Made by a program: the position numbers and the translations under genes. Below, one piece after another: positions 40,917-50,682 of a DNA stretch of 64,000 nt (position 1 is its first letter; every line of letters begins with the position of its first letter). The DNA lies in NCBI GenBank assembly GCA_964017125.1, contig OZ024916.1, forward strand, positions 2,671,326 to 2,735,325, in the 5' to 3' direction. The notes beneath the pieces were generated by a model, which saw nothing but the letters and a program-made list of their open reading frames with translations, did not search any database and had not been told where the DNA came from. Origin of the DNA: Flabesymbios commensalis. Taxonomy: Eukaryota > Annelida > Polychaeta > Terebellida > Flabelligeridae.

Positions 40917-41014
40917 AGCAGACACGAGGCGTTGAGTCAATGTTGTTTTAATGCTGGCCCAACGTCAAAGACGTTGGGCCAGCATTAAAACAACATTGGC
41001 TCAATGTCTCGTTC
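40917..41014. repeat. Family E hairpin, near perfect
   Basis: Positions 40924-41012 fold as arms ACGAGGCGTTGAGTCAATGT, TGTTTTAATGCTGGCCCAAC and GTC around AAA with very few mismatches. Youngest-looking E copy. Confidence 0.85.
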
Positions 41015-42051
41015 TCCCTGAGATAAAATTTATAAATTCCCGAAGTAAACATTCTAGCATATATAAGCGGGGAAGGAACATAGGTAATATTCATATAAAT
41101 CGAAGTTTATGTTTTTGTAGAAACGTTAGTATAAGCAAGAACTTTATATAAAGTCCTTGGTATAAGTATGGCATGCAGTGAGAAAATTATTTTTCGGAGC
41201 TTGGCGCACCATACCACAAGTTCCCGCCAAAAGGTGCCCGTCAAGATTAATCTAAATAATTGGGCAAGATATGAATAATAAATCACAAGACGACGTCTAG
41301 GGTAACATACGATTAGGGTGCCGAGCGAACGTTTGATCGTCAGCGACGGCCTCGAACCCTTACACCACCAGGGCCGCAAGTCGATATTGCGTCATCTCTG
41401 TCGTGGGAAACATGTATCATGTACTTTATCAAGATATACCGTACTTTTACACTTTAGCTTGATCTCAAAATGCAGATATCTTATGTATTTTCAATTTAAA
41501 TTTTATGTCTGGTTCGCGGAAAATTCAAGATATAATATTATCATATTTTACTATTAATAGCAATTATAATTAGCTCCATGTGTAACATTTCCTAATATTT
41601 GTATATTTGTTTCATAATTATGTGTTATTATTTTAATGTTATATCAACTAACTTTTCACTCAGCTACCGCGACACACAACTTGGAGTGCATAGACACATA
41701 ATATGAAGAATATAGAAAGGCATTATTCGGAATCATGGGGATGTGCTTCCAGCCGATGTGACGTTGGCTAGAGAGACGTGTTCAGCAGGGACCCATTCCA
41801 ATGAAGATCGCAAAATGCTTCATCTTATCTAATGGGGGAAAGGGTCTACCTTATAATTGAAATTATCGAGCTCAATAATCTTGACGTCCAATGTTTTCAC
41901 CGAGCTAGCTAATACAATGAAGTATGGGGGAGGGGCTCTTATATAAAATTGTTTTCATCAAGTAGCCATACCAAAGGGTTTCCGCTGACGTCACTACGAT
42001 TTCGCAGAATGGAAAAGTTAAATTTTCTTTAGGAATTGAGAGAGAGGTAAT
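41015..42051. other. Unassigned stretch with a family B relic
   Basis: A half-core of B (CTACCGCGACACACAACTTG) lies at 41663-41682. A B-box-like GGTTCGAGGCC (minus strand, near 41350) has no matching A box. The 90-aa minus-strand frame is unassigned. Confidence 0.35.
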
Positions 42052-42202
42052 CCTTATTCAATTTTTCAGACACTTGAAGTTGTGTCTCGCTACTGCGACC
42101 CACAAGTGGGTGATAATTACTCTTATTTGTTTAATTTCAGACCAAATATTTGCGAATCTTGATGGTTGAACGCACCTTTTATCCCCAATAACTGTGCTTT
42201 AA
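42052..42202 (+). mobile_element. Family B element, truncated at right
   Basis: CAGACACTTGAAGTTGTGTC / GCGACCCACAAGTGGGTGAT core with part of one arm deleted. It ends AACTGTGCTTTAACCC, where A begins. Confidence 0.7.
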
Positions 42203-42444
42203 CCCTTAAAACGCTGAATTATTTTATATAACTTATGGAAACCAAAGGGTTTTTCAATTTGAAATCGTCATAATCGTCTTAGTTGGCTCTTTCCGATTCA
42301 TTTTAATACCTATGTTATGGGTCTACGACCATTGGACATATTTGTACTCTTACAGCGCGGGGATAGACTTTAGTCGTCAGAATCTGACGTCCACAGACTT
42401 CAGATTCTGACGACTAAAGTCGGTCCCCGCGCTGTAAGGGTTAA
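42199..42444 (-). mobile_element. Family A element, full length
   Basis: TTAACCCTTAAAACGCTGAA ... GCGCTGTAAGGGTTAA. The double core has the variant outer arms GACTTTAGTCGTCAGAATCT / GATTCTGACGACTAAAGTC. It shares this compensated variant with the 47034 copy. Confidence 0.85.
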
Positions 42445-42990
42445 TATGTTGATAAAACATGTCAGATTCCCTCCTGATTCATATAATTAACGTACAAATC
42501 CCAGAGCACCATATAGTATTATCTAAGCTGCTAGTCGAGGTATGGGCACCTGGTTGGTCCCCATGGCCTTCTCCATTAATCATGTGCCCGTTATCTAGGT
42601 CATCTGGAGACAATTTCTCCAATTGTTAAGCGTCAGCAAAGTCACGGTATAGTCATGCATCCACCTCAGAGAACTAGTGAGTTGATGGTGCCCCCAACCC
42701 CAATATAAACTCCCTGTTACACAGGGGTCGTACACCTTTGGAAATTACAAAATTCAAAAACGTTGCGCCCCTCGATTCTCCTCATCATCATAAAATAGAC
42801 AAAGCAGTAATGCAAAAGTTTACACCTTTTATCACGCATACTGACTCTATGCACCACGTTGTATAATTTCAATATATCAAGGGGTCTGTGAAGGTGTGAA
42901 CAAGACTACAGAAAGACTTGTGTGTTATGTATTCCTGCTGCTGTGGTAGGCCCTACAGTTTCATCCTTTGCTCCACTTCATTTCAAAAAA
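42445..42990. other. Unassigned stretch
   Basis: No recognised feature. Confidence 0.35.
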
Positions 42991-43334
42991 CCAGCAACGT
43001 GGCAAAAAAAAAATGAAATGAATCGGGCTTTAGGCCACCTTTGTGCACATATAGGCTAAACTGGGCCAGGAGAACCTCCTGAGGATGGTGAGATGATTGA
43101 GATGACACTGTCCTCCAGACACAGGATTCGAAATTCGAGCCCTGGCGGTCTGAGGCCGAGCACGCTACCTCTCGGTCACGGAGGCTCCCCACAATACTAA
43201 CTTTCACACGTGGATGGGGAAGAAACAATTTTGTTTCTTTCAAACCGCCGAGACCGGGAACCGAACCCCGAACTCTGGCGTGAAAGGCAGCGGTGCTAAC
43301 CACTACCCTAGGGCCCCCGCCCAGCAACGTGGCA
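42991..43334 (-). mobile_element. SINE with two tRNA-like modules, copy 2
   Basis: The body at 43005-43320 lies between perfect 14-bp duplications CCAGCAACGTGGCA (42991-43004, 43321-43334). Its sequence equals copy 1 except for about one G/A difference (CCCCGAACTCTGG against CCCCGGACTCTGG) and a longer A run at the 3' end. Both A and B boxes of each module are intact. Confidence 0.92.
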
Positions 43335-43362
43335 TGCAATGACCTTGGCATTCCCCTAAAGT

Positions 43363-43613
43363 AAACTCTTTCAGCGCCGGGATCCACTATCGACGTCAGA
43401 ATCTGACGTCTACAGACGTCAGATTCTGACGTCTAAAGTCGATCCCCGCACTGAAAGTGTAAAACATTTATTGTTAATGTTGGCCGTAGACCCATAACAT
43501 AGGCATTTAAACGAAGCGGAAAAAGCTAACTAAGACATTTATGATGATTTGAAATTGGAAAAACCCTTTGGTCTCCATGGTTCATACAATCTATTTCAGC
43601 GTTGTAAGGGCTA
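43363..43613 (+). mobile_element. Family A element, full length
   Basis: AACTCTTTCAGCGCCGGGAT, a double core GACGTCAGAATCTGACGTC-TACA-GACGTCAGATTCTGACGTC, and the body to AGCGTTGTAAGGGCTAAG. Confidence 0.85.
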
Positions 43614-44610
43614 AGTGTATGCAGAAGCCCTCCGCGTGGGAAGAGGGGTTGACATGGCATCACTTGCAGCTGGTCAGCCATTTGTGGGTGCGCATTCTCG
43701 TTCAGGTCACGTGACTTGCACGAGAAAATGGCGTGACAGAGTGTGGTTTCGCGGGAGCAGCTGGTGATGATGATGTGGCACTCTCTTTTAGATTTAGAGT
43801 CAAGTACTATCTATTGTCATTACTGTAAATACTAATTTGCGGTGTCTTCATTTCAAGAAAAAATGTATATATTTCCAGTGTCAGTGAATAGTATATATTG
43901 ATGATAGCAGATACAGGGGCCCATCCTATAGTTAGAATCTTAAGGTTAGGATTATAATAACTTTCTCTGTTTGGTCTCAAATTAAACAAACATGAGTAAT
44001 TTGTTACCCCTTGAAGTTTCTACATTTAAAAACTTGCAAACATGTTTCAAAACAAAACTATATTTTTGTACAAAACATTGTGTGGCCTAATTATACTAGT
44101 AAAAGCAAAAACCTTTGATATCCCGGCATTTATGGTCCATTTATTTTAAGACTCAGTGGCAAAAATTACATCAGCAGTTCACATTGTGACAACATTATTT
44201 ACATTTCAAAGTAGTTAAAACAAAGACAGTCACCGGGATAGTAATCTACTGTTGAGGATTCAATATTTTTACAAAGTGTGGTAAGATTAAAAAAATTAAA
44301 ATTTAGGTGGTCGACCTAGACTTTGCAATATTGACCAATATTGAGGTGATTTAGTTTTCGATTAGAAAAGACTAGTTACTTACAATGACGATTTAAGTGT
44401 ATGTTATTCAGCTTAATCTCACATTGTTTTCGCGAAGCAGGATAATCGAGAAAATAGAGACACCCCTCTAGAGACAGTATTACGCAAGTCATCTGTGCAG
44501 CCTTTTCTCGGCATGAAAAGTAAACGCCCAAGAAAAATGCAATGAAAGTGGATGAGCTGCATCAATGGTACAGCTGTGATCACCAAAAACTAATACAGTA
44601 ATACAGGTGA
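43614..44610. other. Unassigned stretch with a family K piece
   Basis: At 43915-43972, GGGGCCCATCCTATAGTTAG and AATCTTAAGGTTAGGATTAT resemble K. Nothing else is recognised in about 1 kb. Confidence 0.35.
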
Positions 44611-44860
44611 TTAACCCTTTCATTCCTGAATTTACCATTTTCATCTCCATCCACTACAAGCCGCGAATTGCTGCCGCAATTCTCGGCTTGTAGTGGATGG
44701 AGATGACTTGAAGTGGGCGGCAAATGAGAAAAATATATGTAATTACTAAACAATTCTATGAAATACAAATATTTCTGAAACGCATAGTTTTTGGAAACTA
44801 AGTCATTCTTCAGAGATGCAAAATGATGCTTTGATGCATCGTGAGGGTTTAAAAGGTTTT
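44611..44860 (+). mobile_element. Family C element, full length
   Basis: TTAACCCTTTCATTCCTGAA, palindrome TCCATCCACTACAAGCCGCG / TCTCGGCTTGTAGTGGATGG, distal ATGATGCTTTGATGCATCGT and GAGGGTTTAAAAGG. Confidence 0.8.
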
Positions 44861-44927
44861 GACCCGTGTATAGCTAGGATCGCATATATAAGATTCCAAA
44901 TATGTTTCAAAGCTATTATTGGAATAG

Positions 44928-45090
44928 GTAGTTGCTCAATTAATCAAATAATTTAATTTAGGAAGATGTCTGTTTTTCATGAAAGGAATTATTTGTATTA
45001 TTTGAAGCTGAAAATAGCTTTAGCAATTCCAGATTTAAATGAAATAAAAAATACAAAAAGACAACCCAGCAGTCCAAGTGTTAAACACAA
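44928..45090 (-). mobile_element. Family D element, partial
   Basis: GTATTATTTGAAGCTGAAAA, then TAGCTTTAGCAATTCCAGAT, then CCAGCAGTCC at the right end. Confidence 0.6.
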
Positions 45091-45139
45091 TGCCTGCGTG
45101 TCTCGTTGTTATAAAATCGTGCTCATATAAGCTTCTGTA

Positions 45140-45360
45140 TTTACCCTTTACTTGCTGAGTGATCTTATTAAAATTTTCACCCATTAACCCTTTCAATACT
45201 GGCAGTAATGTCACTCAGAGTACTGGGCCCTAATGTATGACGTCATATAATTAGGCCGTCGTGGCGATTACCCACGTACTTTAGGGTACCCAATTTAGGC
45301 CGTCGTGGCGACGGCCCACGTACTGAAAGGCTTAAAAGTTGCGTCTCGCTACCGCGACGT
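45140..45360 (+). mobile_element. Family B left part carrying a nested element
   Basis: TTACCCTTTACTTGCTGAGT ... AAATTTTCACCCA, then the 151-bp insertion, then AAGTTGCGTCTCGCTACCGC. The rest of B is missing. Confidence 0.75.
45184..45334. mobile_element. Family I element nested in B at TTAA
   Basis: TTAACCCTTTCAATACTGGC ... CACGTACTGAAAGGCTTAA. Internal direct repeats TTAGGCCGTCGTGGCGA occur twice (45262, 45296). Its flanks are the two halves of B's CACCCACTTAAAGTTGCG site, so TTAA was the target. Confidence 0.8.
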
Positions 45361-45512
45361 ATTTCGAATCATCACCGAAATTTGGTCGATCGTTCCTTGG
45401 CCGCCCAAGACACACCACTGGTAAAAGATTGATGCAAAACCGTTGAATATTTTTCAAGTAATCCAACGGACGGACAGACAGACAAGACGACCAAAACATA
45501 ACCTTCTTGATA
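45340..45512 (-). repeat. Family L interspersed repeat
   Basis: On the minus strand: GGTTATGTTTTGGTCGTCTT, GTCTGTCTGTCCGTCCGTTG, GGATTACTTGAAAAATATTC and CCAAGGAACGATCGACCAAA. The order is the same as at 3421. Confidence 0.55.
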
Positions 45513-45636
45513 GAGGTAATTAAAATATCGTGCAAGTGATAAAAGATAAAGAAACATTTTGTAAAAAATGTGCTATAGAGCAAACGTCATTAACAGCTCA
45601 TGTATCCTATAAGATGCAACGTGTTTCAGTGTTTCC

Positions 45637-45974
45637 TTCTTTATCATAATTGGGCGGGGGCCCTAGGGTAGTGGTTAGCACCGCTGCCTTTCACGCCGGA
45701 GTTCGGGGTTCGGTTCCCGGTCTCGGCAGTTTGAAAGAAACAAATATGTTTCTTCCCCATCCACGTGTGAAAGTCAGTATTGTGGGGAGCCTCCGTGACC
45801 GAAAGGTAGCGTGCTCGGCCTCAGACCGCCAGGGCTCGAATTTCGAATCCTGTGTCTGGAGGACAGTGTCATCTCAATCATCTCACCATCCTCAGGAGGT
45901 TCTCCTGGCCAGTTTAGCCTATATGTGCACAAAGGTGGCCTAAAGCCCGATTCCTTTCATTTCTTTATCATAAT
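45637..45974 (+). mobile_element. SINE with two tRNA-like modules, copy 3
   Basis: The body at 45651-45960 lies between perfect 14-bp duplications TTCTTTATCATAAT (45637-45650, 45961-45974). Plus-strand reading: TAGTGGTTAGCACC A box, CTTTCAC loop, GGTTCGGTTCCCGG B box, then CCGTGACCGAAAGGTAGCG and CTCGAATTTCGAATCC. A handful of differences from copies 1 and 2. Confidence 0.92.
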
Positions 45975-46026
45975 CAACCATCACATCGCTGAAATATTTT
46001 TATATAAGTATCTTAATATTCATACA

Positions 46027-46272
46027 TTAACCATTATGCTGCCGATTTTTTTCAGACTATTTTTCAGTCATTTGAAGCTGGAATTGCTAAAGCAATTTCC
46101 AGCTTCAAATGACGAAAAATATTTATATTTATAAAAAATATACATCTTCAAAATGTAATTATTATATCAACTAAGCATCTGCCACAAAACATTTTAGCAA
46201 TTCGAGTTGTATTTATTGGTCTGAATTTTGTTTGGAAACGGATATAAACGATCCCGGCAGCTTAAGGGTTAA
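46027..46272 (+). mobile_element. Family D element, full length
   Basis: TTAACCATTATGCTGCCGAT ... GATCCCGGCAGCTTAAGGGTTAA. The palindrome CATTTGAAGCTGGAATTGCT / AGCAATTTCCAGCTTCAAAT spans about 46068-46111. This is the best copy for the family's ends. Confidence 0.85.
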
Positions 46273-46314
46273 TAATTTGTATGTAGACATACTTATTATT
46301 TTCTCCGGATTGTA

Positions 46315-46550
46315 TTAACCCTCTACCTGCTGATCACGACTATTATCGTTTTTAATTCGTTTTATTCGCCGATTGAATCACAGTTATTGTGAATAAAATG
46401 TGTGTTTAAACATCAAGATTTGAAATGTTTGGTGTCAAATTAAACAGATATGTGCAATTTTTACCCACTTGAAGTTGTGGGTCGCGGTAGCGAGACACAA
46501 CTTCAATGGGTGAAAAATTAAATTATTTAACTTAGCAGGATAAGGGTTAG
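46315..46550 (-). mobile_element. Family B element, full length
   Basis: TTAACCCTCTACCTGCTGAT, then ACAGTTATTGTGAATAAAAT, palindrome CCACTTGAAGTTGTGGGTCG / GAGACACAACTTCAATGGG, and end AGCAGGATAAGGGTTAG. Confidence 0.85.
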
Positions 46551-46639
46551 GTTTATTTTTTCAGTCACATAAAATACAGTTCTTGACATAAAACATTACA
46601 CTATAGAAATGGCGTCGATGCTAGGCTACAGCGCAAGAA

Positions 46640-46845
46640 CACACGGCATTAACTGCTAACTTTTCAAGTAAGCAGTTACTTTTGTTTTGCCTTTAGTTTG
46701 CAGTGTAAGTCAAAAACAAACAGCAGTAACTTCTAACTTACCAATTAACTAGTTACTGCATTTAGATTTGTTAACAATTCTCAGCAAAGACAAACAGCAG
46801 TAGCTGCTTACTTTTCAAGTCAACAGTTACTGCTGTTTGCCTTTA
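46640..46845. repeat. Cluster of three family F hairpins
   Basis: Copies at about 46640-46695, 46714-46770 and 46785-46845, all with CAGTAACT.../...AGTTACTGC arms. The third is the best paired (AAACAGCAGTAGCTGCTTAC / GTCAACAGTTACTGCTGTTT). Spacing is about 72 bp. Confidence 0.8.
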
Positions 46846-47033
46846 TAGTGCAGTGTGTGGGTGTTTCACTCAGTCCATTAGGCGTTATTAGTCACAGGCT
46901 GGTCACTGTGATCTGGCATGCGACCCCGTCATCAGCCATTGAGAGGTATTATAACTGATCTTCACCTGTCACAGATGTCGTTAAGTATCCATGTGATATT
47001 ACATTGTCACACTCATATCCTCGCCCTTTACCC
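46846..47033. other. Unassigned sequence
   Basis: No recognised feature. Confidence 0.3.
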
Positions 47034-47281
47034 TTAACCCTTGAAGCGCTGATTTTTTTTTATAAAAATCATGAGACCAAAGGGTTATTTTCAATTTGAA
47101 ATCATCATAATTGTCTTCGCTAGCTCTTTCTGATTCATTTAAATACCTATGTTATGGGTCTACGGCCATTATGAATATTTTTATTTTTACGGTGTGGGGA
47201 TCGACTTTAGTCGTCAGAATCTGACGTCTACAGACGTCAGATTCTGACGACTAAAGTTGATCCCCGCGCTGTAAGGGTTAA
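47034..47281 (-). mobile_element. Family A element, full length
   Basis: TTAACCCTTGAAGCGCTGAT ... GCGCTGTAAGGGTTAA. The double core carries the paired TCGTCAG/CTGACGA variant. Its right TTAA (47278-47281) opens the next copy. Confidence 0.85.
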
Positions 47282-47743
47282 AGCGCTGAATTATTTTGTG
47301 TATTAACCACGGAGACGGACCAAAGGTTTTTTTCAATTTGAAATGCTTATAAATTTCTTATAGTTAGCTCTTTCCGCTTCATTTGAATATTCCTAATAGG
47401 AATATTCAAATGAAGCGGAAAGAGCTAACTAAGACATTTATGAGCATATAATAATCAACTTATTTTATAATGGCCATAGATCCATAACATAGGAATTTCC
47501 TATGTTATGGATCTATGGCCATTATAAAATAAGCCATAGATCCATAACATAGGAATTTCCTATGTTATGGATCTTTGGCCATTATAAAATAGGTAATTTC
47601 TTACAGCGCAGGGACCGACTTAAGAAGTCGGAATCTAATATCTATAGACGTCAAATTCTAACATTATAATTTTTTTAGTTGTTTCAGTGCGGGGATCGTC
47701 TTTAGACGTCAAAATCTGACGATCGCCGCACTGAAAGGGTTAA
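47278..47743 (-). mobile_element. Family A element rearranged into serial palindromes
   Basis: Outer ends are family A (TTAAAGCGCTGAATTATTTT ... GCCGCACTGAAAGGGTTAA), but the body has become back-to-back inverted copies of itself: 47345-47448, 47460-47532 (perfect 36-bp arms, one-base centre) and 47533-47579. A direct 60-bp repeat covers the last two. It is 466 bp instead of about 248. Confidence 0.85.
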
Positions 47744-47822
47744 AACTGGTTACACAAATGCTAATATAACCACAAGACTAACAGTATAGTCGACAGCAAT
47801 ACTCTGGTGGTTAAAAAACTGA

Positions 47823-47890
47823 TGGTGGCCGAGCTTGTAGCGCGGCTGACTGAGAAACATGTTTTTTAAGGTTCGAATCTTCTGTGTTTA
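47823..47890 (+). mobile_element. tRNA-Leu/Ser-like SINE head or tRNA relic
   Basis: GGTGGCCGAGCTTGTAGCGC resembles an A box and AAGGTTCGAATCTTCTG a B box, about 40 bases apart. No closing acceptor stem, so not a functional tRNA. Confidence 0.5.
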
Positions 47891-48239
47891 TAAGAGACCA
47901 CTATGATATTTCATTGCAGCACTCCTATACTCCATGCCTCTGAACAGTTTGGAGTACTGTATGTACTGTCCACAACCTCGCCTGTCCGTCTTGGAAAACA
48001 TCAGTCCTCTATACAGCAAATACCATGTCTAAAATGAACTAAGGAACATACTCATAAATTGTACAGATCAAACGAAACAACAGCGGCGACAGACATAACT
48101 GGCCAATGTAATTATGACAGTAGGCCTACCACTTAGTCCATGGTTTCCAAGACATCTGTTCTGTTCTCTAAAAGCTGGTAAAATAAAACATCATTAACTG
48201 CTTACTTCACGAATAACCATTTTCAACTTCTTTCTTTGT
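47891..48239. other. Unassigned sequence
   Basis: No recognised feature. Confidence 0.3.
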
Positions 48240-48375
48240 AGAGAAGGGGGCACATCCCACTTGGAATCCTCAAATTAAGATTATTCTCACGTTCTCTCAT
48301 CTTCGTTACAAAAGTTGAGATCATTTTAACTTTCTAAAAAGATAATTTAATTCTTTGTAGAATGGGCCTCAGAGT
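48240..48375. repeat. Family K copy
   Basis: CCTCAAATTAAGATTATTCT, ACGTTCTCTCATCTTCGTTA and AAGATAATTTAATTC parallel 19201-19330. Confidence 0.45.
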
Positions 48376-48528
48376 TTTACACCAATCTAAATTGCAAGTC
48401 ATGAACTGATCAACATAATCATTAACTGTAACAGTTGAAGATCAGACGAATCAAGGCAGGTCAATCATTGATAGAGATGCGAACACACCACTCCTGGGGG
48501 AAATACAGCTAAATGGTCCTCATAACTC

Positions 48529-48665
48529 AAGTCAAAACATAGTATCTGCTGCATTTTAAAGTGATCAGTTATTGCGTTTTGACATTGCACGACATATTAG
48601 TCTGGAATGCAAAGATAAAAGGTGGTAACTGTTTACTTTTTAAGTGTACACTTACCGTCTTTTTT
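48529..48665. repeat. Two diverged family F hairpins
   Basis: AGTATCTGCTGCATTTTAAA / GTGATCAGTTATTGCGTTTT and AAAGGTGGTAACTGTTTACT / TAAGTGTACACTTACCGTC. Confidence 0.55.
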
Positions 48666-48687
48666 CTTCGCACTGCAGATTATTATC

Positions 48688-48794
48688 GCAGCAAGCACGA
48701 CGTATCTACCCAATGTCTGACCAATGTTGGCCCACCGTCTACGACGTTGTTCCAGCATTGGTCAAACATTGGGTAGATGTGTCGTGTTTGCTGG
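48688..48794. repeat. Family E hairpin
   Basis: GCAGCAAGCACGACGTATCT, core CCCACCGTCTACGACGTTGT, then GGGTAGATGTGTCGTGTTTG. Full-length arms. Confidence 0.8.
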
Positions 48795-49375
48795 ATGCCG
48801 TTTACTGCGGAATTAACGTCAAATCACTCACTCGAAGTGAAATTAATTTGGCCGCCCGTTCTGTCACCAGATGTCCCTGAGGACCGGGTGACACTTTAGG
48901 CCCCATTTCCTGTGTCGCTTAATTAATTTTGTATTTCTATTCCACTTTTATTCCAATAAGAGCAACATTTCTTGCATAATCTGTAGTTATTTCATGTACT
49001 TTGTAAAATAATTTAGAACTCTTTTGAAAATGATATATTTTGATAATGCTGTATAAGTATAAGAAATAACTTTTTCTCAATATAAACTATTCCAAAGCGA
49101 CAGAGTGCAATCAATTTAAAATAAAAGTATAATCGAATTATGATGGTTCAACTGAATGCATATTTATTGAGATATATAGCGATACGTTTTCAATGGAAGA
49201 TAAGAACAGTAGTTTTCTCAAGAATGGCCCAGTATATCACCAATTTGATATTACTATAATTAATTAATACGGGTTTTCATCGCATACATAATTTTGCTGA
49301 TAGTCATCCGATTGTTGGAAAATCAGAATATGAAGGTATTTGATTATATGCGCCATTGTCTCTGTCCAGCAAGGA
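48795..49375. other. Unassigned AT-rich stretch
   Basis: No recognised feature. Confidence 0.35.
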
Positions 49376-49460
49376 AATAAATCTGCTGCAGCGGGATTCG
49401 AACCCAGTACTCTAGTTCTGAGTCAATCAGGCTACCAGTGAGCTATCCTGACTGTTATTT
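49376..49460 (-). mobile_element. tRNA-derived SINE head
   Basis: Minus strand: GTCAGGATAGCTCACTGGTA as A-box region and CTGGGTTCGAATCCCGCTGC as B-box arm. The acceptor ends do not pair and the anticodon arm is malformed, so it is a SINE or pseudo-tRNA and not a tRNA gene. Confidence 0.65.
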
Positions 49461-49597
49461 TGAGGGTATCATCTAAATACAGGATCTTAACCGAGATAAA
49501 TCGATGTCATAGTTTTCTCTGTACAATGGTTTTCATTATTGTATGTATATCGGCATCAGCCTGTACCGCACCGGACGCTCAATGGCAGTTATTTTGG

Positions 49598-49684
49598 CCA
49601 CGTTGACCCAATGTTGTGTTAATGTTGTGCCGACATCGAAGACGGTGGGCCACCATTAAAACAACATTGGGTCAACTATCGCGA
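49598..49684. repeat. Family E hairpin
   Basis: GTTGACCCAATGTTGTGTTA, core GCCGACATCGAAGACGGTGG, then AAAACAACATTGGGTCAACT. Confidence 0.75.
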
Positions 49685-49732
49685 CCTATATATTTGATCG
49701 TGCGAAATAATACGAGCGTTGTTCATGTGTCG

Positions 49733-49850
49733 TGTGATATGGTTAAATACAGCACAAGTTCAATGAATAGGCTAAGGTGTTCGCCTAAAGGTTCACACCT
49801 TATTCAACGAGTGCTGTATTTTCCCATATCGCACTCAAATGAACACCGTT
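49733..49850. repeat. Family H inverted repeat
   Basis: GTGTGATATGGTTAAATACA + GCAC is answered by GTGCTGTATTTTCCCATATC + GCAC. The middle holds a second stem AAGGTGT...ACACCTT. The right flank continues CAAATGAACACCGTTTG. Confidence 0.75.
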
Positions 49851-49889
49851 TGCACATCACGTTTTTACAGAGACCATGAGTTATTCACT

Positions 49890-49980
49890 CATATCGCTCA
49901 CCGCCTCGGGCCGCCATCTTGTCTGGAAACTAGTCACTTATATTATCGCTCACGGCCCAGGACCGCCATCTTGCGGCCGA
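49890..49980. promoter_or_regulatory. Twin YY1-like sites in a duplicated 52-bp block
   Basis: CCGCCATCTTG occurs at 49911-49921 and 49963-49973, each preceded by TATCGCTCAC and GGGCC/AGGA. This matches the classic YY1 consensus. Functional use is not shown by the sequence, and the pair may be a repeat. Confidence 0.3.
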
Positions 49981-50221
49981 GTGACGCAGCGCTCGGGGGA
50001 GTCCCCTAAATAATTTAATATTCAATAAGCCCGGGCAAAGGCCTGTGTCAGGTCAATTCATTTGGTCTCCCAGGGGTCCCTGAGGGGCGGTAGTCCGGAG
50101 TCCGAGACGCGTGTCTAATTCATGGTGACGAGATCCGTGGTGACGATTTGGTCTGGACGAGATCCAGCGGGTACCAGATGGTAGCGGTGCAGATGGTGGT
50201 CCTGATCCCTATCTAAGGATA
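49981..50221. other. GC-richer unassigned sequence
   Basis: GGTGACGA(G/T) words recur. No gene. Confidence 0.3.
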
Positions 50222-50670
50222 TTAACCCTTTGAGAGCTGAGGGCGACTGTAGTCGTTTTTAATTCGTTTAACTCCTTAAAGCGCTAACGTACTTTTTAAA
50301 AGCCATGGAGATCAAAGGGTTTTTTCAATTTAAAATCATCATAAATGTCTTAGTTAGCTCTTTCCGTTTCATTTGAATACCTATGTTGCAGATCTACAAC
50401 CATTATAACTATTTTTACTCTTACCGTGTGGGGATCGATTTTAGACGTCGGAATCTGACGTCTGCAGACGTCAGATTCTCACGTCTCAAATCGAATCTGT
50501 AGTCGTTTTTAATTCGTCCATTCAGTCGATCAAATCATTAATATTGGAAATGAAAATAAAGACGTGTAAATGTTTGGTCACAAGCTAAACAAATAAGAGT
50601 TTTTTTCACCCACTTGAAGTTGTGGGTCGCGGTAGCGAAACACAACATCAAGCTGGTAAAAATTGTAATA
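50222..50670 (-). mobile_element. Family B element split by a family A element
   Basis: TTAACCCTTTGAGAGCTGAG and CTGTAGTCGTTTTTAATTCG at the left. After the A insertion the same 20 bases recur and B continues to CCACTTGAAGTTGTGGGTCG / CGAAACACAACATCAAGCTG. Confidence 0.75.
50268..50497 (-). mobile_element. Family A element nested in B, flanked by 20-bp repeats
   Basis: Starts TTTAACTCCTTAAAGCGCTA, body AATACCTATGTTGCAGATCT, double core, and stops at CAAATCGAAT without the usual CACTGAAAGGGTTAA end. CTGTAGTCGTTTTTAATTCG lies on both sides (50248-50267 and 50498-50517). Confidence 0.75.
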
Positions 50671-50682
50671 CTGTATAGGCCT

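Noticed and set aside
41320-41400. A tRNA-derived SINE suggested by GGTTCGAGGCC on the minus strand
   Set aside because: No A-box partner at the right distance and no second copy.
43363-43440. A cluster of CREB-type sites in family A cores
   Set aside because: The words are TGACGTCT/AGACGTCA, not the full TGACGTCA, and they are explained by the transposon palindrome. The only perfect CRE seen is at 59446.
46640-46845. CRISPR-like array (repeats separated by short spacers)
   Set aside because: Each repeat is itself a full hairpin, copies are diverged, spacing is irregular, and the DNA is eukaryotic.
49376-49460. A tRNA gene on the minus strand
   Set aside because: A- and B-box words are present but the acceptor stem does not pair and the anticodon arm is malformed.
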